Shown here: one piece after another, positions 1 to 6,736 of the stretch | How positions within the stretch are numbered: the stretch's first letter is position 1 | How the letters are laid out: every line of letters starts with the position of its first letter | Assembly (NCBI GenBank): GCA_013152215.1 | Contig: JAADGT010000286.1 | Coordinates: 1 to 10,921 of the forward strand | Origin: Deltaproteobacteria bacterium | Lineage (GTDB): Bacteria > Desulfobacterota > Deferrisomatia > Deferrisomatales > Deferrisomataceae | DNA length: 10,921 nt | Reading direction: 5' to 3' | Notes under the pieces: model-generated | What the model was told of the DNA's origin: nothing | Databases searched by the model: none | Seen by the model: the letters and a program-made list of their open reading frames with translations, nothing else | Translations under genes and position numbers: made by a program

Positions 1-47
1 CTCCTTCGCTGAACGGCCTCGCAGGGGCCACCTCGACTCGGTCCGCT
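1..47. repeat. Direct repeat copy 1 (pairs with 10875-10921)
   Basis: Positions 1-47 match 10875-10921 in the same orientation at 44 of 47 bases. The first 29 bases are identical and the three differences are at 30, 36 and 38. Both copies run into a window edge, so the true repeat may be longer on either side. I do not recognise the family. Both copies are outside genes, which suggests an interspersed intergenic repeat. Confidence 0.85.
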
Positions 48-74
48 GCGGCGCGTGAGAGCACGCGCCGCGGC
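45..74. repeat. Long GC-rich hairpin next to the direct repeat
   Basis: GCGGCGCGTG (48-57) pairs perfectly with CACGCGCCGC (62-71) around an AGAG loop, and the stem extends to 45/74 with one G-T pair. No T-run follows, so it does not look like an intrinsic terminator. It overlaps the end of the 1-47 repeat and may be part of that element. A second small palindrome, CCGAGC-T-GCTCGG, lies at 96-108. Confidence 0.7.
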
Positions 75-176
75 CGCTCCCCTACGTCGGGCGGCCCGAG
101 CTGCTCGGCCGTCGCGCTTCGTCGGAGCCCCCAACCCCACCGAGGCAATCCGCAACCGTTTTTGCGAAACGGAACA

Positions 177-239
177 CTAGAACGCGTTGGAAGCCGGGGG
201 GTTCAAGCTTTCTAGCCTCCTGGCCTTCCAGCCTTCTAG
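177..239. repeat. Intergenic imperfect inverted repeat, copy A
   Basis: The outer arms CTAGAA (177-182) and TTCTAG (234-239) are perfect complements. The inner arms TGGAAGCC (188-195) and GGCCTTCCA (222-230) pair with one bulged base. The order of motifs (GAACGC, TGGAA, TTCAAGC, CTCCT, TAGCG) is shared with the element at 8680-8721, so the two look like members of one intergenic repeat family. Both sit a short distance upstream of a gene. Confidence 0.6.
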
Positions 240-241
240 CG

Positions 242-266
242 GGCCAAAGGCCCCAAAGGCCCCAAG
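242..266. repeat. Short tandem repeat, 9-bp unit
   Basis: The unit GGCCCCAAA occurs at 249-257 and 258-266 (last base G), preceded by a shortened copy at 242-248. It directly follows the inverted repeat at 177-239. No function can be assigned. Confidence 0.7.
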
Positions 267-279
267 TCATCACATCCGG

Positions 280-307
280 CGCCGGCCCGTGAGCCGGCGG
301 AAGGAGG
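280..307 (+). promoter_or_regulatory. Hairpin abutting the ribosome binding site of the 84-aa gene
   Basis: CGCCGGC (280-286) and GCCGGCG (293-299) form a perfect 7-bp stem with a 6-base loop. The stem ends one base before the strong Shine-Dalgarno AAGGAGG (301-307), which lies 7 bases before the ATG at 315. In RNA it could influence ribosome access. That is inference; no promoter was identified. Confidence 0.4.
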
Positions 308-314
308 CGAGTCC

Positions 315-569
315 ATGAGCCGGAAAGAGTTTCTGTTCGGTGTGGGAATGGGCGCCGTGGGGGCGTTGCTGCTTGCGAATCTCCTGCGGCCCGAGGCCCC
401 GGTGGCGTACACCCTGCCCGAGCTCGCGGGCCCGCCGGTGTCCATCTCGGCCGCCGGCGACTCGGCCTGGGCCATCGTGGGCAACCGGGTGTACTACCTC
501 AGTCTCAAGAGCCGGGGAGAGCTGAAGAATCGGATCATCTACCTGATCGACGACGAGGAGCTCAAATGA
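315..569 (+). CDS. Small membrane-anchored protein of unknown function
   Basis: This 84-residue protein has one hydrophobic segment at about residues 6-24, Gly/Ala/Leu rich and preceded by Arg-Lys, consistent with an N-terminal membrane anchor. A short soluble tail follows, with an acidic end (DDEELK). I do not recognise a family. The ATG at 315 is supported by the Shine-Dalgarno AAGGAGG 7 bases upstream. Its TGA overlaps the ATG of the next gene (ATGA, 566-569), so the two are almost certainly co-transcribed and translationally coupled. The partner is an exported thioredoxin-fold protein, so this protein may act at or across the inner membrane with it; that is inference. A DNA-side argument for its reality is the tight coupling plus the strong ribosome binding site. 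Confidence 0.75.
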   Translation: MSRKEFLFGVGMGAVGALLLANLLRPEAPVAYTLPELAGPPVSISAAGDSAWAIVGNRVYYLSLKSRGELKNRIIYLIDDEELK

Positions 570-1822
570 TCCGTGGGGTGGCGGGTTGGCTCCTGGCACT
601 CCTGGTCGCCTTCCCGGCCCTGGCCCAAGAAAACGCGCCGGCGAAGTTGCGGGTGGGCGACGTGCTCCCCCCGCTGGCGGGCGTGGACCTGGCCGGCCGT
701 CCGGTGACATTGAAAGACCTGGCCGGGGACGGGGCCGTGGTCCTGTCGTTCTGGTCGGTCCACTGCCGGGACTGCGTACGGGAGCTGGACGATCTGCGGT
801 TGGTGGGCAGGGAGTTCCGGGGGGAGGATCTGACCCTGGTGGCCGTGAACACCGACTCGGGGCTGCCGGTCAACCGGATCGCCGGGTTCGTGCGGAGGTA
901 CGAAGCGGCCCGGGGACCGCTGGGGGTGGCCCATCTGCTGGATCGGGACGCCGCGATCCTCAGCTCGCTGGGCATCCGGTACATCCCCTTGTTGGTGGTG
1001 GCCGATCGAACCGGCCGGATCACGGCCCTGGTGTCCGGTTACCGGCAGGGGGACCGGGAGCGCCTGGGTCGGGCCCTGGAAGAGGGCACCGTGGCCCTGG
1101 GCGCCTGGGGGACCGGGCTGCGGGCCCGCCTGCTCACCCTCCTGCGTGGCCAGGGGGCGGGCGGTGGGGTGGAGTGGGGCAGCTTCCGGGTCGAGGCGGA
1201 GTTGCCCCGGTTCGGCCTGTACGACGCCTCGGGTTGGATCGCCGATCCGGTCGGCCGGGCCGACGTGGAGGCCGAGTCGCGCCGGGTCGAAGGGGTGGTG
1301 GCCGACCGGCTGAGGGTGGCCCTGGCCCAGGAGGCCCTCGCGAGCGTGGGGGTCCGGCTGCCAGGCCCGGACACGGCAGCGCGGGCCGGCGAGGGGATCC
1401 GGGTCCCGGAGAGCCCCCTGATGGGTGATGGCCGATGGGCGCGGCTGTACACCGATCTGGAGTTCGACCGCTTGTACCGCGAGGAGGACCGCCAGGCGCT
1501 CTGGACCGGGGACGTGTACCGGGCCGGTATGGTGGGGGACGTGGACCTGGGCAAGCTCCGGGCCAAGCTGAAAGACCTCGAACTCCCGACGAGTCCGAGC
1601 ACGATCCGGCTCGAGGTGGTGACCGACTTCGACTTCAAGGCCCGGGCGGTGCTTGAGGAGCTCCGCAGGGTCTCGTACCGGCTCCAGCAGGTACGAGGGG
1701 AGGATCTGATCTACTACGGCACCCCCGAGCAGCTGGCGGCCGAGATCCGGGGTCTCTCCCTCGGCCTGCGGATCTTCGCGGAGCCCCAGACCGAAAATCG
1801 GGTACGGGTTGAAGTCTTCTGA
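566..1822 (+). CDS. Exported TlpA/redoxin-type thioredoxin-fold protein with unknown C-terminal domain
   Basis: This 418-residue protein starts with a signal peptide (residues 1-20, ending ALA before Gln21). A thioredoxin-like domain spans about residues 27-175. It contains VGDVLPPL near the start, the active-site CxxC as C67-R-D-C70 after FWSVH, and a proline at P141 in RYIP at the expected cis-Pro position. These match the AhpC/TSA-redoxin/TlpA group, which reduces disulfides or holds cysteines reduced in the periplasm. Residues from about 195 to 418 are too long for that family and match nothing I recognise; the last ~70 residues (EVVTDFDFKARAVLEEL onward) look like a small alpha/beta fold. 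The ATG at 566 has GAGGAG at 555-560 and overlaps the previous stop. The substrate is unknown. The thioredoxin call is firm; the role is open. Confidence 0.88.
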   Translation: MIRGVAGWLLALLVAFPALAQENAPAKLRVGDVLPPLAGVDLAGRPVTLKDLAGDGAVVLSFWSVHCRDCVRELDDLRLVGREFRGEDLTLVAVNTDSGLPVNRIAGFVRRYEAARGPLGVAHLLDRDAAILSSLGIRYIPLLVVADRTGRITALVSGYRQGDRERLGRALEEGTVALGAWGTGLRARLLTLLRGQGAGGGVEWGSFRVEAELPRFGLYDASGWIADPVGRADVEAESRRVEGVVADRLRVALAQEALASVGVRLPGPDTAARAGEGIRVPESPLMGDGRWARLYTDLEFDRLYREEDRQALWTGDVYRAGMVGDVDLGKLRAKLKDLELPTSPSTIRLEVVTDFDFKARAVLEELRRVSYRLQQVRGEDLIYYGTPEQLAAEIRGLSLGLRIFAEPQTENRVRVEVF

Positions 1823-2144
1823 TACCGAGTTGCGTTCAAACCGAGAGCCTTCGGGGGACGGGGCAAGAGACCTGCCTCCGGCCGGGCGCGAAGCCGGGCA
1901 TGAGACTCGCCGCGCAGGCACGGGACAGGGGGGTTGGTTTCATTCCAACTACGGAGAATGCAAGCCATTTCGTAGCTCGAACGCCGGCGGCGCTGCGCGG
2001 CGGGCTAAGGGGCCGCACCTGGCGCTCCACCAGCCCCCCGTACTCCCTCCGGGGAAGGGGGCACAGACCTGGCAATGCTTTCGTTGAAATTGGTAAGTCG
2101 CCGTCAGAGTAGCAGACGGCTGCGACGGCAAGGCAAGGTAACAG
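1823..2144 (+). other. Hairpin-rich non-coding gap upstream of larE
   Basis: I see no convincing gene in these 322 bases. There are several short inverted repeats in a row: 1878-1882/1893-1897; GTTGG/CCAAC (1933-1937/1945-1949); CTACG/CGTAG (1949-1953/1971-1975) with an inner ATG/CAT pair; CTGG/CCAG (2019-2022/2030-2033); GCCCCC/GGGGGC (2033-2038/2057-2062) with an inner TCCC/GGGA hairpin; and GCCGTC/GACGGC (2100-2105/2115-2120). It may be a structured leader of larE, a 3' region of the previous operon, or a repeat. No known riboswitch consensus was recognised, and no terminator with a T-run is visible. Confidence 0.45.
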
Positions 2145-3047
2145 GTGACATCCAAAACGTCCCCACGTCCCCACGTCCTAGCCTCTCCGCCCAAGGGCGG
2201 CCCAGCCGCCCCGCCGCCGGACCGCCTAGCCGAGAAGGAGCAGCGTCTTCAGGCCATCCTCCGGGACATGGGGGGGGTGGTCATCGGGTTCTCCGGCGGG
2301 GTGGACTCCAGCTACCTCTACGCCGTGGCCGTCGAGGTCCTGGGCGAGCGGACCCTGGGCGTGACGGCCGTGTCCGAGACCTACCCCGAGCGGGAGCGGC
2401 GGGAGGCCGAGGCCCTGGCCCGTGCGCTGGGCGGGCGCCATCGCCTGGTGGTGAGCGAGGAGCTGGACCTTCCCGCGTTCACCCGCAACCCCCCGGACCG
2501 TTGCTACCACTGCAAGCGCGAGCTGTTCGGGAGGCTCCGTGAGGTGGCCCGGGAGGAAGGGCTGCCCTGGGTGGCCGACGGCACCAACGCCGACGACCGG
2601 TCCGACCACCGTCCCGGGCGACGGGCCGCCCGGGAGCTGGGAGTACGAAGCCCCTTGGAGGAGGCGGGCCTCACCAAGGACGACATCCGCGAGCTGTCGC
2701 GCCGCCGAGGACTGCCCACCTGGGACAAGCCGGCCATGGCCTGCCTCTCCTCCCGGTTCCCCTATGGCACCCCCATCACCCGGCCCGCGGTGGCCCGGGT
2801 GGGCCGGGCCGAGGAGGGGCTCCGGGCCCTGGGCCTACGGGTGCTGCGGGTGCGCCACCACGGAGATGTGGCCCGGATCGAGGTGGGGCCCGACGAGTTC
2901 CCCCGGGTCGTCGGGGACCTGCGCGACGAGGTGGTGCGCATCGTGAAGGACGCCGGCTACGCCTACGTGGCCGTGGACCTCCAAGGCTACCGCACCGGGG
3001 CCCTGAACGAGACTCTGTCTCCGGAGGACCGGGAGGACTCCCTGTGA
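2145..3047 (+). CDS. larE: LarE, ATP-dependent sacrificial sulfur transferase (nickel-pincer cofactor synthesis)
   Basis: LarE adenylates the two carboxylates of pyridinium-3,5-biscarboxylate mononucleotide and inserts sulfur to give the bis-thiocarboxylate that later binds nickel. The 300-residue protein has the PP-loop ATPase motif SGGVDS (residues 50-55). The family cysteine is C200 in KPAMACLSSRFPYGTPIT. C120 and C123 in DRCYHCK, with C200, form the three-cysteine set of LarE enzymes that carry a [4Fe-4S] cluster rather than sacrificing a single cysteine; that reading is from family knowledge. The start is GTG 2145, the first start codon after an in-frame TAA at 2139-2141, with AAGG 6 bases upstream. 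The next in-frame start (ATG, residue 42) is too close to the PP-loop. About 28 N-terminal residues look like low-complexity extension. The gene overlaps larB by 4 bp. Confidence 0.93.
   Translation: MTSKTSPRPHVLASPPKGGPAAPPPDRLAEKEQRLQAILRDMGGVVIGFSGGVDSSYLYAVAVEVLGERTLGVTAVSETYPERERREAEALARALGGRHRLVVSEELDLPAFTRNPPDRCYHCKRELFGRLREVAREEGLPWVADGTNADDRSDHRPGRRAARELGVRSPLEEAGLTKDDIRELSRRRGLPTWDKPAMACLSSRFPYGTPITRPAVARVGRAEEGLRALGLRVLRVRHHGDVARIEVGPDEFPRVVGDLRDEVVRIVKDAGYAYVAVDLQGYRTGALNETLSPEDREDSL
2157..2200. repeat. ACGTCCCC tandem repeat and palindrome inside the larE 5' end
   Basis: ACGTCCCC occurs at 2157-2164 and 2165-2172, followed by ACGTCC at 2173-2178 and TAGCCTC, a motif also seen in the intergenic repeat at 177-239. 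A palindrome, CCGCCC-AA-GGGCGG, follows at 2187-2200. It looks like intergenic repeat sequence read through by the larE frame. Confidence 0.6.
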
Positions 3048-3850
3048 CCCGCGAGCAGGTGCGCAGGCTGCTGGAGTCGCTGCGGAGGGGGGACACGACC
3101 CCCGACGAGGTGCTCGAGGCGCTGGCGGGGCTCCCGTTCCAGGACCTGGGGTTCGCGAAGGTGGACCACCACCGGGGCCTCCGCAAGGGGGTGCCCGAGG
3201 TGATCTACGGCGCGGGCAAGACCCCGGAGCAGGTGGCCGAGATTTTCGCCCGGCTGGCCGAGCGCTCTCCCACGGTGCTGTGTACCCGGGTCGCCCTCGC
3301 GGCATGGGATGCGGTCCGGGCGCGGACGCCGGACGCCCAGTACCACCCCACGGCCCGAATGATCGTGCTCCGGAGGGAGGCCCCCTCCCCGAAGGGGCTG
3401 GTGGTCGTGGCCGCGGCCGGCACCTCGGACCTCCCCGTGGCCGAGGAGGCCGCCCTCACCCTCGAGGCGTTCGGAAGCCGGGTCGAGCGGCTCTACGACG
3501 TGGGCGTGGCCGGGCTCCATCGCCTGCTCGCCCACGGCGGGGTGCTCCGCAGGGCCCGGTGCGTGGTGGCCGTGGCCGGCATGGAGGGGGCCCTGCCCTC
3601 GGTGATCGGCGGCCTGGTGGCCGTGCCCGTGATCGCCGTGCCCACCAGTGTGGGCTACGGGGCGAGCTTCGGCGGAATCGCAGCGCTCCTGGCCATGCTG
3701 AACTCCTGCGCCTCCGGGGTCAGCGTGGTCAACATCGACAACGGCTTCGGCGCCGGCTACCAAGCCCACCTGATCAATCGCCTCGCCGATGGAGAGCGGG
3801 AAGAGAACATGGGGGCTGAAAAGGGAAATCGGTGCCATAGTAGTGGGTAA
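3044..3850 (+). CDS. larB: LarB, pyridinium-3,5-bisthiocarboxylate pathway carboxylase/hydrolase (nickel-pincer cofactor synthesis)
   Basis: LarB carboxylates the pyridinium ring of nicotinic acid adenine dinucleotide and hydrolyses the phosphoanhydride, making the substrate of LarE. The 268-residue protein has the N-terminal FAKVDHHRGLRKGVPEVIYG segment (residues 37-56) and a PurE-like C-terminal domain with AAAGTSDLPVAEEA (123-136), VAGMEGALPSVIGGL (177-191) and LNSCASGVSVVNIDNGFGAGY (219-239). C222 and E181 correspond, as far as I can align by eye, to the reported catalytic Cys and Glu of the Lactiplantibacillus enzyme. The start is GTG 3044, in a GTGA overlap with the larE stop, with GGGAGGA at 3031-3037. 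The last ~20 residues are an unconserved tail. larC (nickel insertion) and larA (racemase) do not follow here, so the rest of the pathway must be elsewhere. Confidence 0.93.
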   Translation: MTREQVRRLLESLRRGDTTPDEVLEALAGLPFQDLGFAKVDHHRGLRKGVPEVIYGAGKTPEQVAEIFARLAERSPTVLCTRVALAAWDAVRARTPDAQYHPTARMIVLRREAPSPKGLVVVAAAGTSDLPVAEEAALTLEAFGSRVERLYDVGVAGLHRLLAHGGVLRRARCVVAVAGMEGALPSVIGGLVAVPVIAVPTSVGYGASFGGIAALLAMLNSCASGVSVVNIDNGFGAGYQAHLINRLADGEREENMGAEKGNRCHSSG

Positions 3851-4185
3851 AGTGTTTCCCCATTGCTGAGCCGGCGGCAAGATAGACGCCTTCCGCGCCG
3901 ACGATTTCCCGGTCCGATCGGGGGCTATGGTGCGCGATCAAAGGTGCCGCGCCCGCCGCTCCGGTAGGCCCGTATCCTGAACCAGATTTCAGGTGCGCCG
4001 ACTTTGCGCCGGATGAGCAGCTGTCATGCCAGCGGAAACCGTAGGCGGTTCCCCTGGTTCGAGCCGGAGGCAGAGCAGCCCCACCGCAAAGCCCTGCGGC
4101 TGTCTAGTGGGTGGGCATCTTCCTTGCAGCTCTCCTCCCTGGCGGGCCCCTTCGTCCTTCCTGTTCCCCTGTGTGCCTGGATCCC
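3851..4185 (+). other. Intergenic region between larB and the TPR lipoprotein gene
   Basis: No gene is seen in these 335 bases. Contents: GTTTCCCC at 3854-3861 just after larB; a perfect inverted repeat CCTGAA/TTCAGG at 3976-3993 with a 6-base loop; GCTG/CAGC at 4020-4033; a bulged 7-bp hairpin at 4034-4052; a nested inverted repeat CCCACC/GGTGGG (4080-4085/4110-4115) with inner AGCC/GGCT; and a sigma-54-like promoter at 4113-4128. No T-rich terminator for larB was found. Confidence 0.5.
4113..4128 (+). promoter_or_regulatory. Predicted sigma-54 (-24/-12) promoter of the TPR lipoprotein gene
   Basis: GG at 4114-4115 and GC at 4126-4127 are separated by exactly 10 bases, and the element reads GGGCA-N6-TTGCA. 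It matches the -12 half (TTGCA) fully and GGCA of the -24 half; the following CG of the consensus is TC here. Transcription would start near 4139, giving a leader of about 47 bases. This also argues for the ATG at 4186 and against an upstream start at 4111. Confidence 0.6.
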
Positions 4186-6510
4186 ATGACCCGACGAGCT
4201 CTTCCCACCGTAGCCGTTCTTCTGACCCTTTTTCTCGCCCTGTCTGCCTGTGGAACGGGTCCGGCGGAGAAGGCCGCGGTCCATCGCCAACGGGCCGAGG
4301 CGTTTTTCGAGCAAGGTAAGTACCGCGAAGCCAGCATCGAGTACCAAGCCGCCCTCCAAGAGGTTCCGGCCGACGCGGATGCGTTGTACGGGATATGGCG
4401 GTCTTTGAAGGCGATGGGGCGTTTCCAGCAGGCCCGCCAGGCTCTGGAGCGGGCGGTTCGGGAGGATCCGCAGCATCCTGGGGCCCTGGTGGATTTGGCC
4501 GGATTGCGGTTTGCGGAAGGAAGGTATGAAGAAGCGCTGGAGTTGGCCCGGCGGGCCATGCGCGTGTCCCCTGGGGCGAATGGGGCCGCGGCGACGGCCG
4601 CGCGGGCGCTCGCCTCGCTGGGTAGGTATGACGAGGCGGGCCAGATTTGGGAGGGGATACTGAAGAAGGACCCTTCGCCGGAGGGGGCAAGGGGGGCGGC
4701 GAGCTTTTTCGCGGCCGTGGGGGAGACCGATCGAGCCATGGCGATTTTGGAAGAGGCCAGCAACAAGTTTCCTGAGAGCGCCGGGCTGTGGCTCGCCCTG
4801 GCGGATCTTCAGTGGGGCCGAGGCGCCCGGGACGAGGCCAAGGTGTCGCTGTCCAACGCTCAGACGGTCGCCCCCGAGGACCCCCAGGTGGTCTTGGCGA
4901 CGGCAAGTTTTCAGATTCGGGGAGGGGACCCCAACGGAGGATTCCGCCTGCTACGAAAGGCTTACGAAACTATGCGGAGGGGCGGGCGCATCGATGATGC
5001 AGCCCGGTTAGCCGCTGGATGGGGAAGGCTGCTGTTGAGGGCGGGAGCCGTGGCAGGGGCGCAAGAGGTGTTGGAGGAGGCGTACGGGGACCTCAGGCAA
5101 CGACCGGAAGTCGGGAAAGCATTGGCGTTTGCTTCCTTGATTCGGGGAGACCTTGCCACGGCCCGGCGTACGATCGAGTCACTCCGAGAGCAGAGCCCCA
5201 CCGACCGTGGCGTCCGCCAGTTGGAGGCGTACTTGTACCTCCTTGAAGGGAGATCCAACTGGGCACTCGATCTGCTGGGGGGACTGGTGGCCAGGGGCGA
5301 TGCGACGGTTCTCACCCATTTTCTTTATGCGAAGGCGTTGGCACGGGAGGGACGATTGGCACGGGCCCGCCGGGAATACGAAGCGATTTTGCGAAGGATC
5401 CCCGGACATGTTCTGGCTCGGTTCGACTACGCCACCGTCCTGTTTCGGCTGAGGGAGTACGATGCCGCGGAAAAGGCTTTGGGGGCCCTCCCGGAGTCCT
5501 TCCGTACGAGGCCCGAGGCCCAGTTGTTGGCGATTCGGATTCAGATGGGCCGCGGGGACTATCGTTCAGCCAGAAAACGGCTGGGGAGATTGCTTCGGAA
5601 AGAGCCGGAGAACGACGTTCTCCTTACGCTGCGTGGAGAGGTGGAAGAGCTCGCGGGCCGCCCGCAAAAGGCTCTCCCGTGGTACCGCAAGGCTAAGGCC
5701 CATCGACCCTCTGTGATCGAGCCGCTGCTCGCCGAGACGAGGGCTCTGGAGGGGCTGGGGCGGCTGGGAGAAGCACGGCGTGTTTTGGAGGACTATCTGA
5801 AGACCCAAGGGGAGCGGCCGGAAGTCCTCAACCGGCTGGCAGAGGTACATCTCGCAGCAGGACGAGTGACCGAAGCGCTTCATGCGGCGAACCGGAGTTT
5901 GTTGATCGAGCCGAATTACTGGGCAAGCCGGGAGGTGCGGGCTCGCGCTTTCCTCGCCGAAGGGGATCTCTCAAAGGCGATCTTGGAGCTTGAAGAGGCC
6001 ATCCGGCTGAATCCTTATTGGCCGCCGGCCTACAATCGGTTGGCCGAGATTTACCGCCAGCAGGGGGAGTGGGACAAGGCAGAAAAGACGTACCGGCGCC
6101 TCCTCGGCCTGGTTCCGGAAGAGCCACTCACCGCCAACAATCTGGCGGCGTTACTGTTGAAACGGGGGGATCCGGAGGCCGCTCTACCGTTCGCCAGGAT
6201 TGCGGTGGCGGGTGCGCCTCGGAGTGCGGCGGCGCTGGATACGCTGGGATGGACCCTTGAACGCCTTGGCAAATCGGAGGAAGCGCAAGGGTTGCTGGCT
6301 CGCGCAAGGTCGACGCTGCCCCAAAATGGGGAGGTGTTGTACCACTGGGCGGTGAACCAGAGATCGTTGGGGAAGGGCCCTAGGGCCAGGGAGGAGGTGC
6401 GTCGGTTCTTGGGATCCCATCCGGAGGATCCGAGTAGGGGAGCCTTACAGAAGTTCTTGGAAGAAAAGAACGAGCCTTTGAGGGCGACCGATACCGGGCG
6501 CTCGGGGTGA
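4186..6510 (+). CDS. TPR-repeat lipoprotein, PrsT-like (PEP-CTERM/exopolysaccharide associated)
   Basis: This 774-residue protein begins with a lipoprotein signal: two Arg, a hydrophobic run (residues 6-19) and the lipobox L-S-A-C with Cys22, followed by Gly. It should be lipid-anchored, likely in the outer membrane and facing the periplasm. The rest is almost wholly tetratricopeptide repeats with typical A-x-x-Y/F-x-x-A-L patterns, e.g. residues 36-70 (KYREASIEYQAALQ), 101-130 (YEEALELARRAM) and many up to about residue 750. TPR arrays are protein-binding scaffolds. In PEP-CTERM/exosortase organisms a long TPR lipoprotein called PrsT accompanies the system. Size, lipobox and the PEP-CTERM gene directly downstream fit PrsT, although it is shorter than usual and the exosortase genes are absent here. 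ATG 4186 is preferred because it gives a canonical lipoprotein signal and lies downstream of the predicted sigma-54 promoter; its ribosome binding site is weak. The gene uses A/T-ending codons more often than larE/larB. Confidence 0.85.
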   Translation: MTRRALPTVAVLLTLFLALSACGTGPAEKAAVHRQRAEAFFEQGKYREASIEYQAALQEVPADADALYGIWRSLKAMGRFQQARQALERAVREDPQHPGALVDLAGLRFAEGRYEEALELARRAMRVSPGANGAAATAARALASLGRYDEAGQIWEGILKKDPSPEGARGAASFFAAVGETDRAMAILEEASNKFPESAGLWLALADLQWGRGARDEAKVSLSNAQTVAPEDPQVVLATASFQIRGGDPNGGFRLLRKAYETMRRGGRIDDAARLAAGWGRLLLRAGAVAGAQEVLEEAYGDLRQRPEVGKALAFASLIRGDLATARRTIESLREQSPTDRGVRQLEAYLYLLEGRSNWALDLLGGLVARGDATVLTHFLYAKALAREGRLARARREYEAILRRIPGHVLARFDYATVLFRLREYDAAEKALGALPESFRTRPEAQLLAIRIQMGRGDYRSARKRLGRLLRKEPENDVLLTLRGEVEELAGRPQKALPWYRKAKAHRPSVIEPLLAETRALEGLGRLGEARRVLEDYLKTQGERPEVLNRLAEVHLAAGRVTEALHAANRSLLIEPNYWASREVRARAFLAEGDLSKAILELEEAIRLNPYWPPAYNRLAEIYRQQGEWDKAEKTYRRLLGLVPEEPLTANNLAALLLKRGDPEAALPFARIAVAGAPRSAAALDTLGWTLERLGKSEEAQGLLARARSTLPQNGEVLYHWAVNQRSLGKGPRAREEVRRFLGSHPEDPSRGALQKFLEEKNEPLRATDTGRSG

Positions 6511-6552
6511 TGGAGGATGCCCTCCCATCGGGTGCCAAGGTGGGCAACAGAT

Positions 6553-6582
6553 GGAAAAGTTTTTCCGTTTTCGGGAAACGGA
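6553..6582. promoter_or_regulatory. Overlapping palindromes upstream of the PEP-CTERM promoter (possible activator site)
   Basis: GGAAAA-GT-TTTTCC (6553-6566) is a perfect palindrome. TCCGTTT (6564-6570) pairs with AAACGGA (6576-6582) around TCGGG. The pair is centred about 125-135 bases before the predicted start site, a usual distance for sigma-54 activator binding. A hairpin in the 3' end of the upstream transcript is an alternative, though no T-run follows. Confidence 0.35.
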
Positions 6583-6672
6583 TTCGTTCTCCCCGGAAGG
6601 AGGTGTGTGGGGAAACGCAAAGAACTGCTCGGAATAAAAGGGGTTTCATGGTGGTGACGTTGGGTGTGGTGG

Positions 6673-6688
6673 CGGCACGCTGTTTGCA
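6673..6688 (+). promoter_or_regulatory. Predicted sigma-54 (-24/-12) promoter of the PEP-CTERM gene
   Basis: CGGCACG-N4-TTGCA matches the consensus TGGCACG-N4-TTGCA at every defined position but the first. GG is at 6674-6675 and GC at 6686-6687 with the required 10-base spacing. Transcription would start near 6699, leaving a leader of about 38 bases with a GGAGAGGA ribosome binding site before ATG 6737. Confidence 0.75.
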
Positions 6689-6736
6689 AGTATCCATTCG
6701 ACCAGGGAAGGAACCAGGTATGGAGAGGACGAGCAG

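Noticed and set aside
539..1921. Long minus-strand open frame opposite the redoxin gene
   Set aside because: It is the usual antisense shadow of a GC-rich gene: Pro/Arg/His/Gln-rich and without recognisable motifs, while the plus strand has a signal peptide, CxxC and cis-Pro.
4050..4066. tRNA T-arm-like GGTTCGAGCC
   Set aside because: The flanking bases do not form a 5-bp T stem, and no acceptor, D or anticodon arms can be drawn around it.
4020..4115. Possible cyclic-di-GMP (GEMM-I) riboswitch, from GCAAAGCC-N4-GGC at 4086-4100
   Set aside because: Only this fragment resembles the consensus. The GNRA hairpin half is missing, and it lies upstream of the predicted transcription start, so it would not be in the TPR transcript.
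4111..4185. Upstream ATG (4111) as start of the TPR gene
   Set aside because: It would add 25 residues before a perfect lipoprotein signal and overlap the -24/-12 promoter.
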